From a virus: 64,000 bases of DNA. The DNA lies in IMG/VR virus record IMGVR_UViG_3300032213_003587, positions 1 through 64,000 of that record; one strand, given 5' to 3'. Numbering within the stretch: position 1 is the first letter of the stretch; each line of letters opens with the position of its first letter. Below, one piece after another: positions 1 to 9,171 of this stretch. The notes under the pieces were generated by a model, which was not told the origin of the DNA, did no database searches, and worked only from the letters and a program-made list of their open reading frames with translations. The position numbers and the translations under genes were made by a program.

Positions 1-446
1 AGATAAAAATCATCCTGTACTTCGTTAATACCGTCTTTGCCTTCTTTCAACGATCCCATTCCACGAGAACTAACACCGAGCTGCGCGCCTTCGTCGATCA
101 AACTCTTGACAATTCTGCCCATGGGTGTTTCGGTCATTACCTTGGCACGACCGATATAGTTATTGCCATCTTCCTTCAAGCTAGTGATCATGATGGCTAC
201 GCGATCTAAATTAATACCAGGACCTTCTGGATGTCCTAGTTCACCGAATGCACGTTTGGTATCTACAAACTCTTTGATATAGCGATTTACTTCTCGCTGC
301 ATGGTTTCTTTGCGATACATGCGGTTGTTCTTGTTGGCAATTTCAGTCTGAAGGAAGGGTCCTTCGATGAAATAGGCCTTGCCGCCTTCTTCCTTCTTTT
401 CAGTAAGGTAGCGGACTTCTTGTACTTGTTCTGTAATGAGTTTCAT
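1..446 (-). CDS. 21: Prohead core protease gp21 (C-terminus cut by window edge)
   Basis: The start codon is at 446 and the frame runs off the window edge after about 148 residues, so only the N-terminal part is present. In T4-like phages gp21 is the serine protease that cleaves scaffold and capsid proteins during head maturation. Seen: the segment GELGHPEGPG with His72 and the segment GVSSRGMGS with Ser126/Ser127, the spacing expected for the His and Ser of the S78/U9-type prohead protease. It is the next gene downstream of a short core-protein gene and the portal gene, as in T4 (20-67-68-21). Family assignment is strong; the third catalytic residue lies outside the window. Confidence 0.9.
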   Translation of the reverse strand, partial: MKLITEQVQEVRYLTEKKEEGGKAYFIEGPFLQTEIANKNNRMYRKETMQREVNRYIKEFVDTKRAFGELGHPEGPGINLDRVAIMITSLKEDGNNYIGRAKVMTETPMGRIVKSLIDEGAQLGVSSRGMGSLKEGKDGINEVQDDFY

Positions 447-449
447 GGA

Positions 450-827
450 TTATACTCCAACGTTGGTGTTAGGTTCAATAAACCCAGCAACCTTGCGCAG
501 GTCTAAAATCATCATGCCCGGCGCATTGAATGTTACCACCAGACTTGAGCCATTGGCTGTGCTTAATCCAATGCCGCTGAAATCAATTTCTTCGTTGCCA
601 GCCATCAACAATACGCTGGTTGAGCCGCGTGCTACTGTGGCAGTACCAGTGGACGAAAACTTGACATATTGAATGTCGGCACGACGAGTAATTGATGTCG
701 AGCTTGTTTCTTCGCTACGAGCCAGTTCATCCATGGCGATTGTTGCGGAATCTGCAGCCGCGGTGGCAATTAGCTGCACTACATGCTGCATGCGGTGATT
801 TTTAATTATTGTTCTTGTTACGGCCAT
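450..827 (-). CDS. Hypothetical 125-aa head-region protein
   Basis: I do not recognise a family. It encodes a 125-aa soluble protein with no signal peptide or membrane segment: an alpha-helical-looking first third (MAVTRTIIKNHRMQHVVQLI and an Ala/Asp/Glu-rich stretch), then a beta-rich, Val/Ser/Thr-rich remainder ending in a short hydrophobic tail. It stops 4 nt before the protease start and begins 3 nt after the core-protein stop, so it is co-transcribed with head assembly genes. A minor capsid, decoration or scaffold role is inference from position only. Confidence 0.7.
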   Translation of the reverse strand: MAVTRTIIKNHRMQHVVQLIATAAADSATIAMDELARSEETSSTSITRRADIQYVKFSSTGTATVARGSTSVLLMAGNEEIDFSGIGLSTANGSSLVVTFNAPGMMILDLRKVAGFIEPNTNVGV

Positions 828-829
828 GT

Positions 830-1009
830 TTAGATCTCCGTATCTTCGGATTCTTGAGCTCCGAAATTCTGTGCTATAACCTGCTTGCGTTGATCAAGCA
901 GATCGTTGATTCGTGCCGACATTAAGTTGTCGAAATTTTCCTGTGCTGCCGCTGCATTGTCGGATTCAATGTTGTCCAACATCTGGCGAATTAATTGACT
1001 ATGATCCAT
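830..1009 (-). CDS. Small prohead core protein, gp67/gp68-like
   Basis: This encodes a 59-aa acidic, helical protein. It starts at the ATG at 1009 just past the portal stop codon (1011-1013) and ends 3 nt before the next start. Its core, FDNLMSARINDLLDQRKQVI, has the pattern of short helical prohead core proteins (gp67/gp68 type) found between portal and protease in T4-like phages. Those proteins fill the prohead scaffold and are degraded by gp21. A late-promoter motif lies 28 nt upstream. The call rests on position, size and helical character; similarity in so short a protein is suggestive only. Confidence 0.7.
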   Translation of the reverse strand: MDHSQLIRQMLDNIESDNAAAAQENFDNLMSARINDLLDQRKQVIAQNFGAQESEDTEI

Positions 1010-1010
1010 G

Positions 1011-2639
1011 TCATGCTCCTTTCAAAATTCTTACATTATTTATGGTGCTGGTTTCAACAACCGGATTGTCGGGATTATAGGGTGCGGGCTGATCTCCGCT
1101 GGGCTGCTGATCCTGTGGTTGTCCATCTGGACCCTGACCCTGCTGTGCCGCCAACTGCTGCTGCAGCTCGGTGTCGGCCTTGATCTGTTCCTGCATTTCA
1201 TCCCATTCTTCTTCGGTTAGATGCAGAATGCGATCATACACATATTCGCGACTGAAGTAAGTACCAACAAAAGGATTGATTTGGTTGAGCAGGTCAATGC
1301 GGTTGCGCTGTATTTCCGCTTCCTTGGCTTCGGCAAAGTATACATCCTGAGTAAACTCATAGTAGATGTCTTCTTTGATCTTTTTCCAGTCGTCTTCGCT
1401 CATGATGTTCTTGAGCAAGAGCTGAGTCTTTAGCAGATCGTCGAACAGTTCGGTAAACTTGCGACGTACTCGGCTAATAAATTTGCTGAACTTTAATTCG
1501 TCTCTGGTGATTTCGCTTTGACGACCAAAGCCCATGGTATTGTCGGGCTTCATGCGACTTGCCGGAACATTGAGAGCCTGATATAACTTGTTCTGAAAGT
1601 ATTCAATGTCTTCGATGTTGCCGAGATTTTGACCGCCATCCAGGGTGGTGATTTCCGTGCCCTTGCCGCCTTCGCGACGCGGCATCCAGAAATCTTCCAG
1701 CATGTTCAAGGTCTTCTTTTCGTCCCGCATCTCGCCGGTGGTGGCATCATAGGTTACTTTGTTGCGATAACGATCCATGATGTTCTTAACATACTGTTCG
1801 GCTTTACCGGTAGGTAGGTTACCAACGTCGATGTAGAAAATTCTGCGTTCCGGAGCTCGGCTCATGCGGTAAATTACCAGAGCGTCTTCGGTCATGCGCA
1901 GTTGATTTACAATTTTAATGGCCTTGTGCAGGTGACTTAGCACCATGTTGCGATCCAGATCCAGCAGACCCGATGTGCAATAGGCTATGCTGTCCGGTGA
2001 AATTCTAATGCCCTGAGCTGCTGTTGCCGTACTAGGCACAGTAGCCATCAGTCCTTTTTCGTTGTATACAAAGAACTCTTCGATGTTTACAATGAATTCC
2101 ACACCGGTGTTGATGTCTTTTTTCTTGTTGACCTTGCGCACCTTTTTAATTTTGCGAGGGTCGATGTAGCGCAGTTCTTGAATGCCTTTTTTAGGCTGGT
2201 TGACATCCACAATCTTGTGATAGTAGGTACGTCCATCGATGTACCAGCGTTTGAAGATGTCGTGACTCTTGCTGTTGAAATCCAAGAGTTTTAGAATATT
2301 GTCAAATTCTTCTTCGATCTGTTTCTTGATGTTCTTGCTGAGTTCGACTTTGTCTAGATCTAGCTTAACAATGGCTTCGTCGTCAGCGGCAGCCACGGCT
2401 TCGTTGACAATGTCTTCGATGGCGCTGTCGCAGTCTGGATAGCTGGCCACATCACGATAACGACTGATTAGATCGTTCTCTGATTTGGCTACTGTGTCAA
2501 TATCTAAGTAGGTGCCGAAGAAACCACTAGCGTTGATGCTAGTGGCTCCGTCGTCATTTTGTGGTGGAATAAAGCTCTGTTTCTTTTCTTCAGGCTTTTT
2601 CTTTGTCAGTGTATATCCAAATAATGAAAGGTCGGCCAT
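1011..2639 (-). CDS. 20: Portal vertex protein gp20
   Basis: This encodes 542 aa (T4 gp20 is 524). The dodecameric portal sits at one capsid vertex, initiates head assembly, is the DNA channel and docks the terminase and later the neck. Family-typical stretches are seen: SRYRDVASYPDCDSAIEDIV near residues 60-80, LRYIDPRKIKKVRK, DLDRNMVLSHLHKAIKIVNQ, and YQALNVPASRMKPD with a following FGRQSEITRDELKFSKFI. The last 50 residues are Gln/Pro-rich (QQQLAAQQGQGPDGQPQDQQ), a low-complexity tail. It lies between the tail tube gene and the prohead core gene exactly as in T4. Confidence 0.97.
   Translation of the reverse strand: MADLSLFGYTLTKKKPEEKKQSFIPPQNDDGATSINASGFFGTYLDIDTVAKSENDLISRYRDVASYPDCDSAIEDIVNEAVAAADDEAIVKLDLDKVELSKNIKKQIEEEFDNILKLLDFNSKSHDIFKRWYIDGRTYYHKIVDVNQPKKGIQELRYIDPRKIKKVRKVNKKKDINTGVEFIVNIEEFFVYNEKGLMATVPSTATAAQGIRISPDSIAYCTSGLLDLDRNMVLSHLHKAIKIVNQLRMTEDALVIYRMSRAPERRIFYIDVGNLPTGKAEQYVKNIMDRYRNKVTYDATTGEMRDEKKTLNMLEDFWMPRREGGKGTEITTLDGGQNLGNIEDIEYFQNKLYQALNVPASRMKPDNTMGFGRQSEITRDELKFSKFISRVRRKFTELFDDLLKTQLLLKNIMSEDDWKKIKEDIYYEFTQDVYFAEAKEAEIQRNRIDLLNQINPFVGTYFSREYVYDRILHLTEEEWDEMQEQIKADTELQQQLAAQQGQGPDGQPQDQQPSGDQPAPYNPDNPVVETSTINNVRILKGA
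1037..1044 (-). promoter_or_regulatory. T4-type late promoter motif (CATAAATA) before the core/protease genes
   Basis: The minus strand reads CATAAATA, one base off the T4 late consensus TATAAATA. It sits inside the end of the portal gene and 28 nt before the 59-aa core gene, where a late promoter for core, unknown protein and protease would be expected. Confidence 0.5.
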
Positions 2640-2656
2640 ATTTTCTCAATAATTAA

Positions 2657-3226
2657 TTAACCGCCAAGTAAAGCGGTAGCAAGATTGCTATTAAACTCAG
2701 TAATGTAATGCTGATACTGGAAGGTACAGGTAAAGGTTTCTACCGTATCGTTGTCACCGAAGTTTAAAGCGATTTCGCTGATGTCGGTGGGAAATGCACC
2801 AACCAACAGATAGGTTTTCAACACTTCGCCGTTACGACCCAATTGATATACGCTGAGGTCGGTCTGATACTGATAATGGCTGGTTGTACCTTGATTGTCC
2901 GACAAGCCATTCATGGAATTCATCCAGCGTTCTAGATTGTTGCGAATGGTGAAGGTAACATCGTTCAACACCGTGATTGTCCAAGGAGCAAATACTCGCT
3001 CACCGGCAAATTTTACTTCTCGACCACGATATGGTACAATGGTTGGGTTTACTGTGCTGCCCGGTAGTGCGGCTGCTGTGACCAGGAATTCTGCGCGAGG
3101 GCCTTGAAAGGCCTCCGCACCTGGATTAGCAGAGGATGGATAATTTAATTGCACTCTAAATTGGTTGGCGCGAGCACCGCCACCAACCAGAGCAGATTTA
3201 AATCCATCGATATTAAAGAATGACAT
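2657..3226 (-). CDS. 19: Tail tube protein gp19
   Basis: This encodes 189 aa (T4 gp19 is 163). Gp19 hexamers stack to form the inner tube of the contractile tail. The sequence shows the typical N-terminus with a Phe/Asn-rich start (NQFRVQLNYPSS), a central REVKFAGERVFAPWTITVLN strand pair, a helix FTIRNNLERWMNSMN and the C-terminal NFGDNDTVETFTCTFQYQHY strands seen in T4-like tube proteins. It follows the sheath gene by 38 nt and shares its operon. Confidence 0.93.
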   Translation of the reverse strand: MSFFNIDGFKSALVGGGARANQFRVQLNYPSSANPGAEAFQGPRAEFLVTAAALPGSTVNPTIVPYRGREVKFAGERVFAPWTITVLNDVTFTIRNNLERWMNSMNGLSDNQGTTSHYQYQTDLSVYQLGRNGEVLKTYLLVGAFPTDISEIALNFGDNDTVETFTCTFQYQHYITEFNSNLATALLGG

Positions 3227-3264
3227 GAAAATCTCCTGTTAAAAAATGTGTTGTCCGTTATCTA

Positions 3265-5190
3265 TTAAGCGCCAATTTCTTCGAAACTAATGCCGGAACG
3301 GGTCGCCACAAAATTCAGGGTAATAAAGTTGATGCTTCGAGCCGGTTTGATATAAATGTCGGCTACAAAATCATTGCGATCAATGACCTCTGCGGTATTA
3401 TTGGTGTCATCGCAGACTACACGGAAGTCGATGATACCACGACGTCCTTGTACATCTCTGAGGAACGGTTCAACCAATGCACGGAACTGGCTGCGAGTAA
3501 AGTCATCGTTAAACTCAAACAGCTGGAATTTTGCTGCGGTTGCAATGGTCTTTTCTAGCACAATGAACAGACGACGTACATTGATGCGATCAAACGCGCT
3601 AGGCTTCTGTGTGCAGGTCTTGTCGCCAAACAACAGGGTACCTAGACCAGGTTGAGTAACTACTGGGTTGATCTGATTGCGATACAAAAGATCGCGAGCT
3701 GCTTTACCAGGAGTCCAGTTCAACTTTACCACATTCTTGATCTGACCGCGGCTATAACCACCGGGACTGAACCAGGCTTCGGCAATTTGATCGGTACGTG
3801 CACACAAACCAGCGATGTCACCGGCCAATGGCAACCAACGATATAGATCGTTGTAGCGATCGTACTGATATTTCCAGGCGCTGTCTACCACAGCATAGGT
3901 TGAGTCTTTGTTAAAATATGTATTCTTGTCGTTGACCATGGCAGTGGCATCAACAATGTTCTGTGATGTTGGGCTGACAAACACTACGCAGTCGCGACGT
4001 GATTCCGCAACATTGTCCAGGACATAGCGAGCAGTTGCGTTATCAGCTGCCACACCAATTACCGGAATCAAACTGACGTCATAGAGTTCGGCGTTGGCTA
4101 ATTTCAGGTATTCGATCTGCATCAGTCCGTCGGTCGGAGTAACATCTACACCACCGCTCATGCTGCGAGTTTGTACACTGGCCATGGTTGTATAACCGGT
4201 GCTGGCTGACGGTGTTACTGAACCCCAGCTTACACGAGCTGTGCCAAGAATTGCGCCGGCAACATGACTGCCGAAACGAATCCATTTACTGCGGGTATTG
4301 ATTACGTTGGCATAATAGTTACCGCCACCGTCGGTTGAAACTGCGTCGCTGGCCTTGCTTACGCCCAGCCATTTTTCTAGGATTGTGCCAGCGGTACCGG
4401 TGATGCCACCGTCTTCGTCGGCGATAACAATGTGCAGTTCGTCATAGATTGTTGCATTTGAGCTAGCGCTGTTTTTATTCAAAACATAGCGGCTGTTGCT
4501 AGGACGGCTTTCAACCTGATCCCAGTATTCCCAGAGCAGGGTAGCTGCTGCACTGCCTGCCACTGATGTACTGGCGCCGGTGTTATTGGTAAATGCAACC
4601 GCTGTTGCTCCACTGGCTGCGTCTGCGGTAGTTTGGAAACGATAGGTAACGCCGCTGATTATAAACTCAATCCAGCTACCCTTGGGTACCGGACGAGATA
4701 GAGCCGGGAATGTGGCACCGGTCGCAGTAATTGAACTAACATCAGTGACAAATGAATAGCTGTTGTAGTCGCAGACGCTGACCTTGAGGTTGTTGCCGAT
4801 GGTACCAGGATGGCGAGCTACATATTCTGTGCCGGTCAATGTTGGTGCTGTGTAGCCTAGGCTGCCGTCGTAGTTGTCATCGTTTCTCACCAGTACTGCG
4901 GTGCCAGCTGCCACTGAGTTACGAGCCGCAGCATCGGCAATACGGTTAACCTGAAGGTTGTTACCGTAGGCCAGGAAGTTGGCAGCGGTGTACCAGTATT
5001 TGAAATTGCTGTCGTTTGGACGACCGAATGTATTAAATAGAGCTTGTTCACTGTCAACTAGAGTGTACTGTTCGCAAGGACCCCAAGCAAAGCTGCCAAC
5101 GAAGGCGCCCGCTGTATTTGCAATCTGCGGTATGAACAAGCTAACGTCGCGCTCTTGAACTAGAACGCCAGGCGAAACTTGGAATGCCAT
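3265..5190 (-). CDS. 18: Contractile tail sheath protein gp18
   Basis: This encodes 641 aa (T4 gp18 is 659). It forms the contractile outer sheath around the gp19 tube. Family marks are the N-terminus FQVSPGVLVQERDVSLFIPQ, followed by the AGAFVGSFAWGPCEQ segment, and the conserved C-terminal core with RDLLYRNQINPVVTQPGLGT, DRINVRRLFIVLEKTIATAA and NFVATRSGISFEEIGA. The middle (about residues 110-330) is Ala/Gly/Ser/Thr-rich and is probably the surface-exposed variable domains. A perfect late-promoter motif lies 58 nt upstream. Confidence 0.97.
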   Translation of the reverse strand: MAFQVSPGVLVQERDVSLFIPQIANTAGAFVGSFAWGPCEQYTLVDSEQALFNTFGRPNDSNFKYWYTAANFLAYGNNLQVNRIADAAARNSVAAGTAVLVRNDDNYDGSLGYTAPTLTGTEYVARHPGTIGNNLKVSVCDYNSYSFVTDVSSITATGATFPALSRPVPKGSWIEFIISGVTYRFQTTADAASGATAVAFTNNTGASTSVAGSAAATLLWEYWDQVESRPSNSRYVLNKNSASSNATIYDELHIVIADEDGGITGTAGTILEKWLGVSKASDAVSTDGGGNYYANVINTRSKWIRFGSHVAGAILGTARVSWGSVTPSASTGYTTMASVQTRSMSGGVDVTPTDGLMQIEYLKLANAELYDVSLIPVIGVAADNATARYVLDNVAESRRDCVVFVSPTSQNIVDATAMVNDKNTYFNKDSTYAVVDSAWKYQYDRYNDLYRWLPLAGDIAGLCARTDQIAEAWFSPGGYSRGQIKNVVKLNWTPGKAARDLLYRNQINPVVTQPGLGTLLFGDKTCTQKPSAFDRINVRRLFIVLEKTIATAAKFQLFEFNDDFTRSQFRALVEPFLRDVQGRRGIIDFRVVCDDTNNTAEVIDRNDFVADIYIKPARSINFITLNFVATRSGISFEEIGA

Positions 5191-5247
5191 TTTATTCTCC
5201 TTATCTTAGACCATCAAGATTAACCAGGTATTAATCGATTATCCGCT

Positions 5248-5255
5248 TATTTATA
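5248..5255 (-). promoter_or_regulatory. Perfect T4 late promoter (TATAAATA) before the sheath gene
   Basis: The minus strand reads TATAAATA in the 76-nt gap between terminase and sheath genes. Transcription would start near 5241 and leave a leader of about 50 nt before the sheath ATG. This is the cleanest intergenic late promoter in the window. Confidence 0.75.
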
Positions 5256-5266
5256 AAATACCTGAT

Positions 5267-6955
5267 TTAGAGCCAGTTCTGCGCTCGTTTCTCCACAGTC
5301 CATAAATCTCCGGCTTCGTAGATGTATTTGGGTTCGTCATCACCGCTGCCGTCGTCGATGAAGCCGAATGGTGTTAATTCTGATTCGATTTGACGAATTT
5401 GATTCTCAAACAAGCTGGTGCGAATATTGATGTCGGTTAAATCACGGAAGTAGGCATTGGTGGTCAACCAGCTGAACAGCACCAGAGTCATCACCAGATC
5501 GTCGTGATATCCTTCGTCGGCTGCATAGCTGTCCTTGCTTTCGATGAAGGTGGCAAACTCGGAAATGATGTCCTTGTCCATGGCCAGCAGACGACCGCTT
5601 TCAATCAGAGTTTTTAGCATGCTGCAGCCGATGCGTTTGACCTTTTTATCGGTGCGCACACCGTTCTGTGTCTGTCCGTGACGACCAAAGCCGCCGCCTA
5701 CAATCTGTCCAACCTGAGTATCGCGGGTAACGAATAAAAGATTTTCATATTCCAATTCGTTGTACATGATGTCTGCTACCTGCTGACCGTTGTCGTTGAT
5801 TTCAATCAATACAAAGGCATTGTTGTAGTTCTTGGCCACGGTATGAATGAAGCTCGGATATAGTACGGGCGCAACCTTGTTGTTGCGATATTTGGCCACT
5901 ACTCGATACGGACTGTTGGTGATGTCAATCACAGTAAATGCGTGATAGTCGCCGCCTAATCCTCGACTTGTGTCGGCGCAGATCACATAGACATTGTCGG
6001 GACGTATGATTTTGCCGGCCTGATCTTTTTCACCCCTCACAGGTTCTTCTATGACATCTAAACTGTCCTTGCTGTACACATAGCTCAGGGGCGACATCTT
6101 GCCCAGAGTTTCTGCATCAATTAAAGTATAGCTGGAACCCAGGAAGTTGCAGAGCACCTCCTGCGTAAATTTAACGTCGCCTAGCACTGCCCGCTGTTCT
6201 GCCGCCCATTTTTCATCTCTACCTGGTATTTCGGTATAGTGAATAAACAGATTCACAAAGTCGTTGATACCCTGTTCGGCATCGTTCCAGAATTTCCAGA
6301 AGTGATTGTAGCCCAGGGGAGTGCTGCTCATCAGCACCTTGGTGGTTTCACCGGCCATGATAGTCGGATAGGTCGCTGTGAAAAACTCTTCGGCGATGTT
6401 ATTGGGTATGATGGCAGCTTCGTCGATATACAGCCAGTTTACGGACTTACCACGAATACCCGACGCCGCGGTAGCTGCGGTAAATACCTTTGACCCATTC
6501 TCTAATTCAATGCTGCCCTTGTTCCATTCTTTTACACCCTGCTGCATCCACAAGGGCAGATTCTCATACATGCCCTGATAACGACTTAAAACTTCGCGAG
6601 CCGCTGCTGCCTTGTTGGCAAGTATGGCTACTGTTTTATTGTCTTGAAATAGGGTGTACCAGAGTATGCAGGCAGCCGAGGTTATGGTTTTGCCCTGCTG
6701 TCGACCTTCCATCAAAATAACTTTACGGTTATTCAGGATGGTCATTACCTTGTTTTTCTGGCAGGGATAGAGTTTGAAGGGAACTAGACCATGATCCAGG
6801 CTAACAATCTTGCAGTAGTTTTCTATGAAGTAGATGGAATCGTCGAAACACCGGGCAAGTTCTTCGATCTGCCAGGCTTCGTAGCTGATGCTAAAACCGA
6901 TCTGCTTTAATCGGCTGTTGCCATTGTAACTAGGTCGGTTGGGACGGAGTTGCAT
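5267..6955 (-). CDS. 17: Terminase large subunit gp17
   Basis: This encodes 562 aa (T4 gp17 is 610). It is the DNA packaging motor: an N-terminal ATPase translocates DNA through the portal and a C-terminal RNase H-fold nuclease cuts the concatemer. Seen: Walker A GRQQGKT at residues 84-90, Walker B WLYIDEAA at 174-181, coupling motif MSSTPLG at 209-215, and nuclease acidic residues in ICADTSRGLGGDYH (Asp328), LIEIND (Glu385) and YHDDLVMT (Asp485/Asp486). All key residues are present, so it should be active. It overlaps the small-subunit gene by 26 nt. Confidence 0.98.
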   Translation of the reverse strand: MQLRPNRPSYNGNSRLKQIGFSISYEAWQIEELARCFDDSIYFIENYCKIVSLDHGLVPFKLYPCQKNKVMTILNNRKVILMEGRQQGKTITSAACILWYTLFQDNKTVAILANKAAAAREVLSRYQGMYENLPLWMQQGVKEWNKGSIELENGSKVFTAATAASGIRGKSVNWLYIDEAAIIPNNIAEEFFTATYPTIMAGETTKVLMSSTPLGYNHFWKFWNDAEQGINDFVNLFIHYTEIPGRDEKWAAEQRAVLGDVKFTQEVLCNFLGSSYTLIDAETLGKMSPLSYVYSKDSLDVIEEPVRGEKDQAGKIIRPDNVYVICADTSRGLGGDYHAFTVIDITNSPYRVVAKYRNNKVAPVLYPSFIHTVAKNYNNAFVLIEINDNGQQVADIMYNELEYENLLFVTRDTQVGQIVGGGFGRHGQTQNGVRTDKKVKRIGCSMLKTLIESGRLLAMDKDIISEFATFIESKDSYAADEGYHDDLVMTLVLFSWLTTNAYFRDLTDINIRTSLFENQIRQIESELTPFGFIDDGSGDDEPKYIYEAGDLWTVEKRAQNWL

Positions 6956-7379
6956 CGATCACATTCTCTGGCTTGTTGCGCAGAGCTTTAATTAAGTCAG
7001 TGGTTGATCCGGCAAACACTATGTTGTTCTGAGTACCAATGGCCTGCTGTGGTCGCTCTTCCGGACCTTGAATATCTTTTTTAGCCTTCTGCAGGGCCAG
7101 CAGATCCTTGGCAGTCTCTGCCACTGTTTTGATAAGCTGCCCAGTAACTTCATAGGCTCGAGGATGGTCGCTTTGTCGAGCCACATCCATCATGCCATCC
7201 AGAGCCTGTTCGCCTTTGCTGATTAAATTTTTTAAAGTTTGACGAGCCTGATCAAAATCATCTTCCACTGTCACTGTAACCACAGGTGCCTCTGGTACCG
7301 GCGTTACTGCAGTACCAAAGGCCTGATCCAGGGCAGCAAATGTATGCTTATCTTGCAAGTTCAAATCCTTCGCAGACAT
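6930..7379 (-). CDS. 16: Terminase small subunit gp16
   Basis: This encodes 149 aa (T4 gp16 is 164). It recognises DNA for packaging and stimulates the large-subunit ATPase. The central part (DDFDQARQTLKNLISKGEQA, then a helix running to about residue 100 with DHPRAYEVTGQLIKTVAETA) matches the helical oligomerisation core of T4-like small terminases, and the C-terminus is a flexible tail with Asn-Asn-Ile-Val-Phe-Ala-Gly-Ser-Thr, a segment common in this family. It overlaps both neighbours: 32 nt with the fibre gene upstream and 26 nt with gp17 downstream. Confidence 0.9.
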   Translation of the reverse strand: MSAKDLNLQDKHTFAALDQAFGTAVTPVPEAPVVTVTVEDDFDQARQTLKNLISKGEQALDGMMDVARQSDHPRAYEVTGQLIKTVAETAKDLLALQKAKKDIQGPEERPQQAIGTQNNIVFAGSTTDLIKALRNKPENVIDATPSQPT

Positions 7380-9159
7380 AGTGCAGGCTGTTGCTTGTAA
7401 GTCGGCTATTGACTGTGCTTACAAATATCTGACGGATACGAGCTCCGCTGGTTGTGCTAATAGAAGCTAGCTGTGAGTCTGCGATATAGGCATTGTCCGG
7501 CATCATTGGTACAGTTACTGTATGATAGTTCAAAGAGCCGGTGAGCATGGAACGCACTGACTGCAGAGTTGGGCTTCGAGCCGCTGCCGTACTACTGCTA
7601 AAATAAGCCTCGCCAAAGAAATACATCACCGGCAGACTGGCCGTTGGATTGTGTACGATATTAAGTCGGGCATTCACACCTTGAATTGGTGGAATCTGCG
7701 TAATAATAGCACTGGTAAATTCGTTGTAGTTAACCAGGGTGGTGGAGCTACCAATGATATACAGGCTGGTTGACGTAGTAATCAGGCCGGATGTATTAAA
7801 ACCTCCGCTGACTGTGGTCAACAATCTGGTATCAGCAGCAATAGCCACGCCGCTAATACCTGCACTGGTTACAGCGCTCATCAATGCCGTACCATTGGGA
7901 ATCAACCAATTCTGACGAATTACGTTACCGCCGACTCGCTGTGTATTGAATCGCAGTAAAGCACCGGTGGTGATAGGATCGGTGTACACCGCGCCGATGC
8001 GACGCACAATTTGAATACTGCTGGTTGCTGCTGCGGTAAACACCAGACTGCTTACTGTGTTGATTTCTCGAGCCGAACTCACCACAAAGTCAGTGGAGCC
8101 GGAAATAGCATTGCCCAACAGGTAAATATAATACCAGGTGCTAAGACGAGGTGTGGGTACATTGTCAATAATGGCCGGACCGCCCGCAGTAATGTTCCAG
8201 CCCGTAGTCCAGGTTCTGGTCATGGGCGATGCGGTACTAACAAAACTCAGTACACTGGTTTCGCTGATGCGAGTAGCTCCGGTGGTGCCGAAACTAAAGT
8301 GCGCACAAGCTCCGGGCATGACACGAATGCTATTGCTGCTTTCTACGTCATAGAGGAAACCGTCGATGTATTCCGGCCAATATTCCGGATTCAAATAAAT
8401 GGTGCGATTAGCAGTTAAATCGCCACCGCCAATTAGATTGAAGCCGGCATTGACCTGCGTAGAGCTCAGAGTATATTTGCTCACATTGGCAGCAATGGCG
8501 GCCTGCACCATGCCGGTGTGCGCAATACTATTGCTGCTATCAACAATGGAACGCACTGCTGTGCCACTGACTGTAGGAGTACCTTCTAGCACAATGCCGC
8601 CGCCCGCAGTAAGCAGTAGTCGGGTATAGCTGCTCACATCTTCCAGGCTGGCTGTAAATACCTGCAGACCCTGACTGCCGCGAACTACTAGGCTGGTGGT
8701 ATAGATGCTCACACTGGTGACCTGCGCCAAGCCCAGACCAAAGTTCATTTCTCCGCGAGTTACCACGCTGTTGCTGGTGTTGCGGGATATTAGATTGAAC
8801 ATGGGGCGACTGTTGATCATGGCATAGATGCTGTCAACCTGACCAAAGAATTCGTTTTCTGCGCCAGCCAAGCCCACGCGATTGGTAATGAACAACGCAC
8901 TTACGCCGCTGCTGGCATTGGTTTTTAACGTATCGGAGCTTGCAGTAGCATAGATGCTGTTGGCGCTGTCCCAGCGCAGAATATCGCCGCGTCCTCGGCC
9001 GCCGGCATTCTGAAAATTAATCAGCAGTGTATTGCTGGTAGATTTACCGAGAGCATTGTAAAGCTCGGTAAAATTGGCATTGATTTTGACACCACCAACA
9101 TACAAGCTATCGCCGTCGTTGTTATTGGGTGTGCCTAGTAATATCGGTGAGTAAGACAT
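7348..9159 (-). CDS. Fibre-like structural protein inserted between gp16 and gp15
   Basis: This encodes 603 aa. The N-terminus (GDSLYVGGVKINANFTELYN) is the module that opens many tail-fibre-like proteins of aquatic T4-like phages. The rest is Ser/Thr/Ala/Asn-rich, beta-prone sequence without membrane segments: a repetitive shaft-like part (residues about 60-260) and a more globular C-terminus with Trp/Tyr-rich strands (STWYYIYLLGN). The gene has no counterpart at this position in T4. A fibre or neck appendage (fibritin-like) role is inferred from N-terminal module, composition and neighbours. Confidence 0.65.
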   Translation of the reverse strand: MSYSPILLGTPNNNDGDSLYVGGVKINANFTELYNALGKSTSNTLLINFQNAGGRGRGDILRWDSANSIYATASSDTLKTNASSGVSALFITNRVGLAGAENEFFGQVDSIYAMINSRPMFNLISRNTSNSVVTRGEMNFGLGLAQVTSVSIYTTSLVVRGSQGLQVFTASLEDVSSYTRLLLTAGGGIVLEGTPTVSGTAVRSIVDSSNSIAHTGMVQAAIAANVSKYTLSSTQVNAGFNLIGGGDLTANRTIYLNPEYWPEYIDGFLYDVESSNSIRVMPGACAHFSFGTTGATRISETSVLSFVSTASPMTRTWTTGWNITAGGPAIIDNVPTPRLSTWYYIYLLGNAISGSTDFVVSSAREINTVSSLVFTAAATSSIQIVRRIGAVYTDPITTGALLRFNTQRVGGNVIRQNWLIPNGTALMSAVTSAGISGVAIAADTRLLTTVSGGFNTSGLITTSTSLYIIGSSTTLVNYNEFTSAIITQIPPIQGVNARLNIVHNPTASLPVMYFFGEAYFSSSTAAARSPTLQSVRSMLTGSLNYHTVTVPMMPDNAYIADSQLASISTTSGARIRQIFVSTVNSRLTSNSLHYVCEGFELAR

Positions 9160-9171
9160 TTCTTAATCCTG

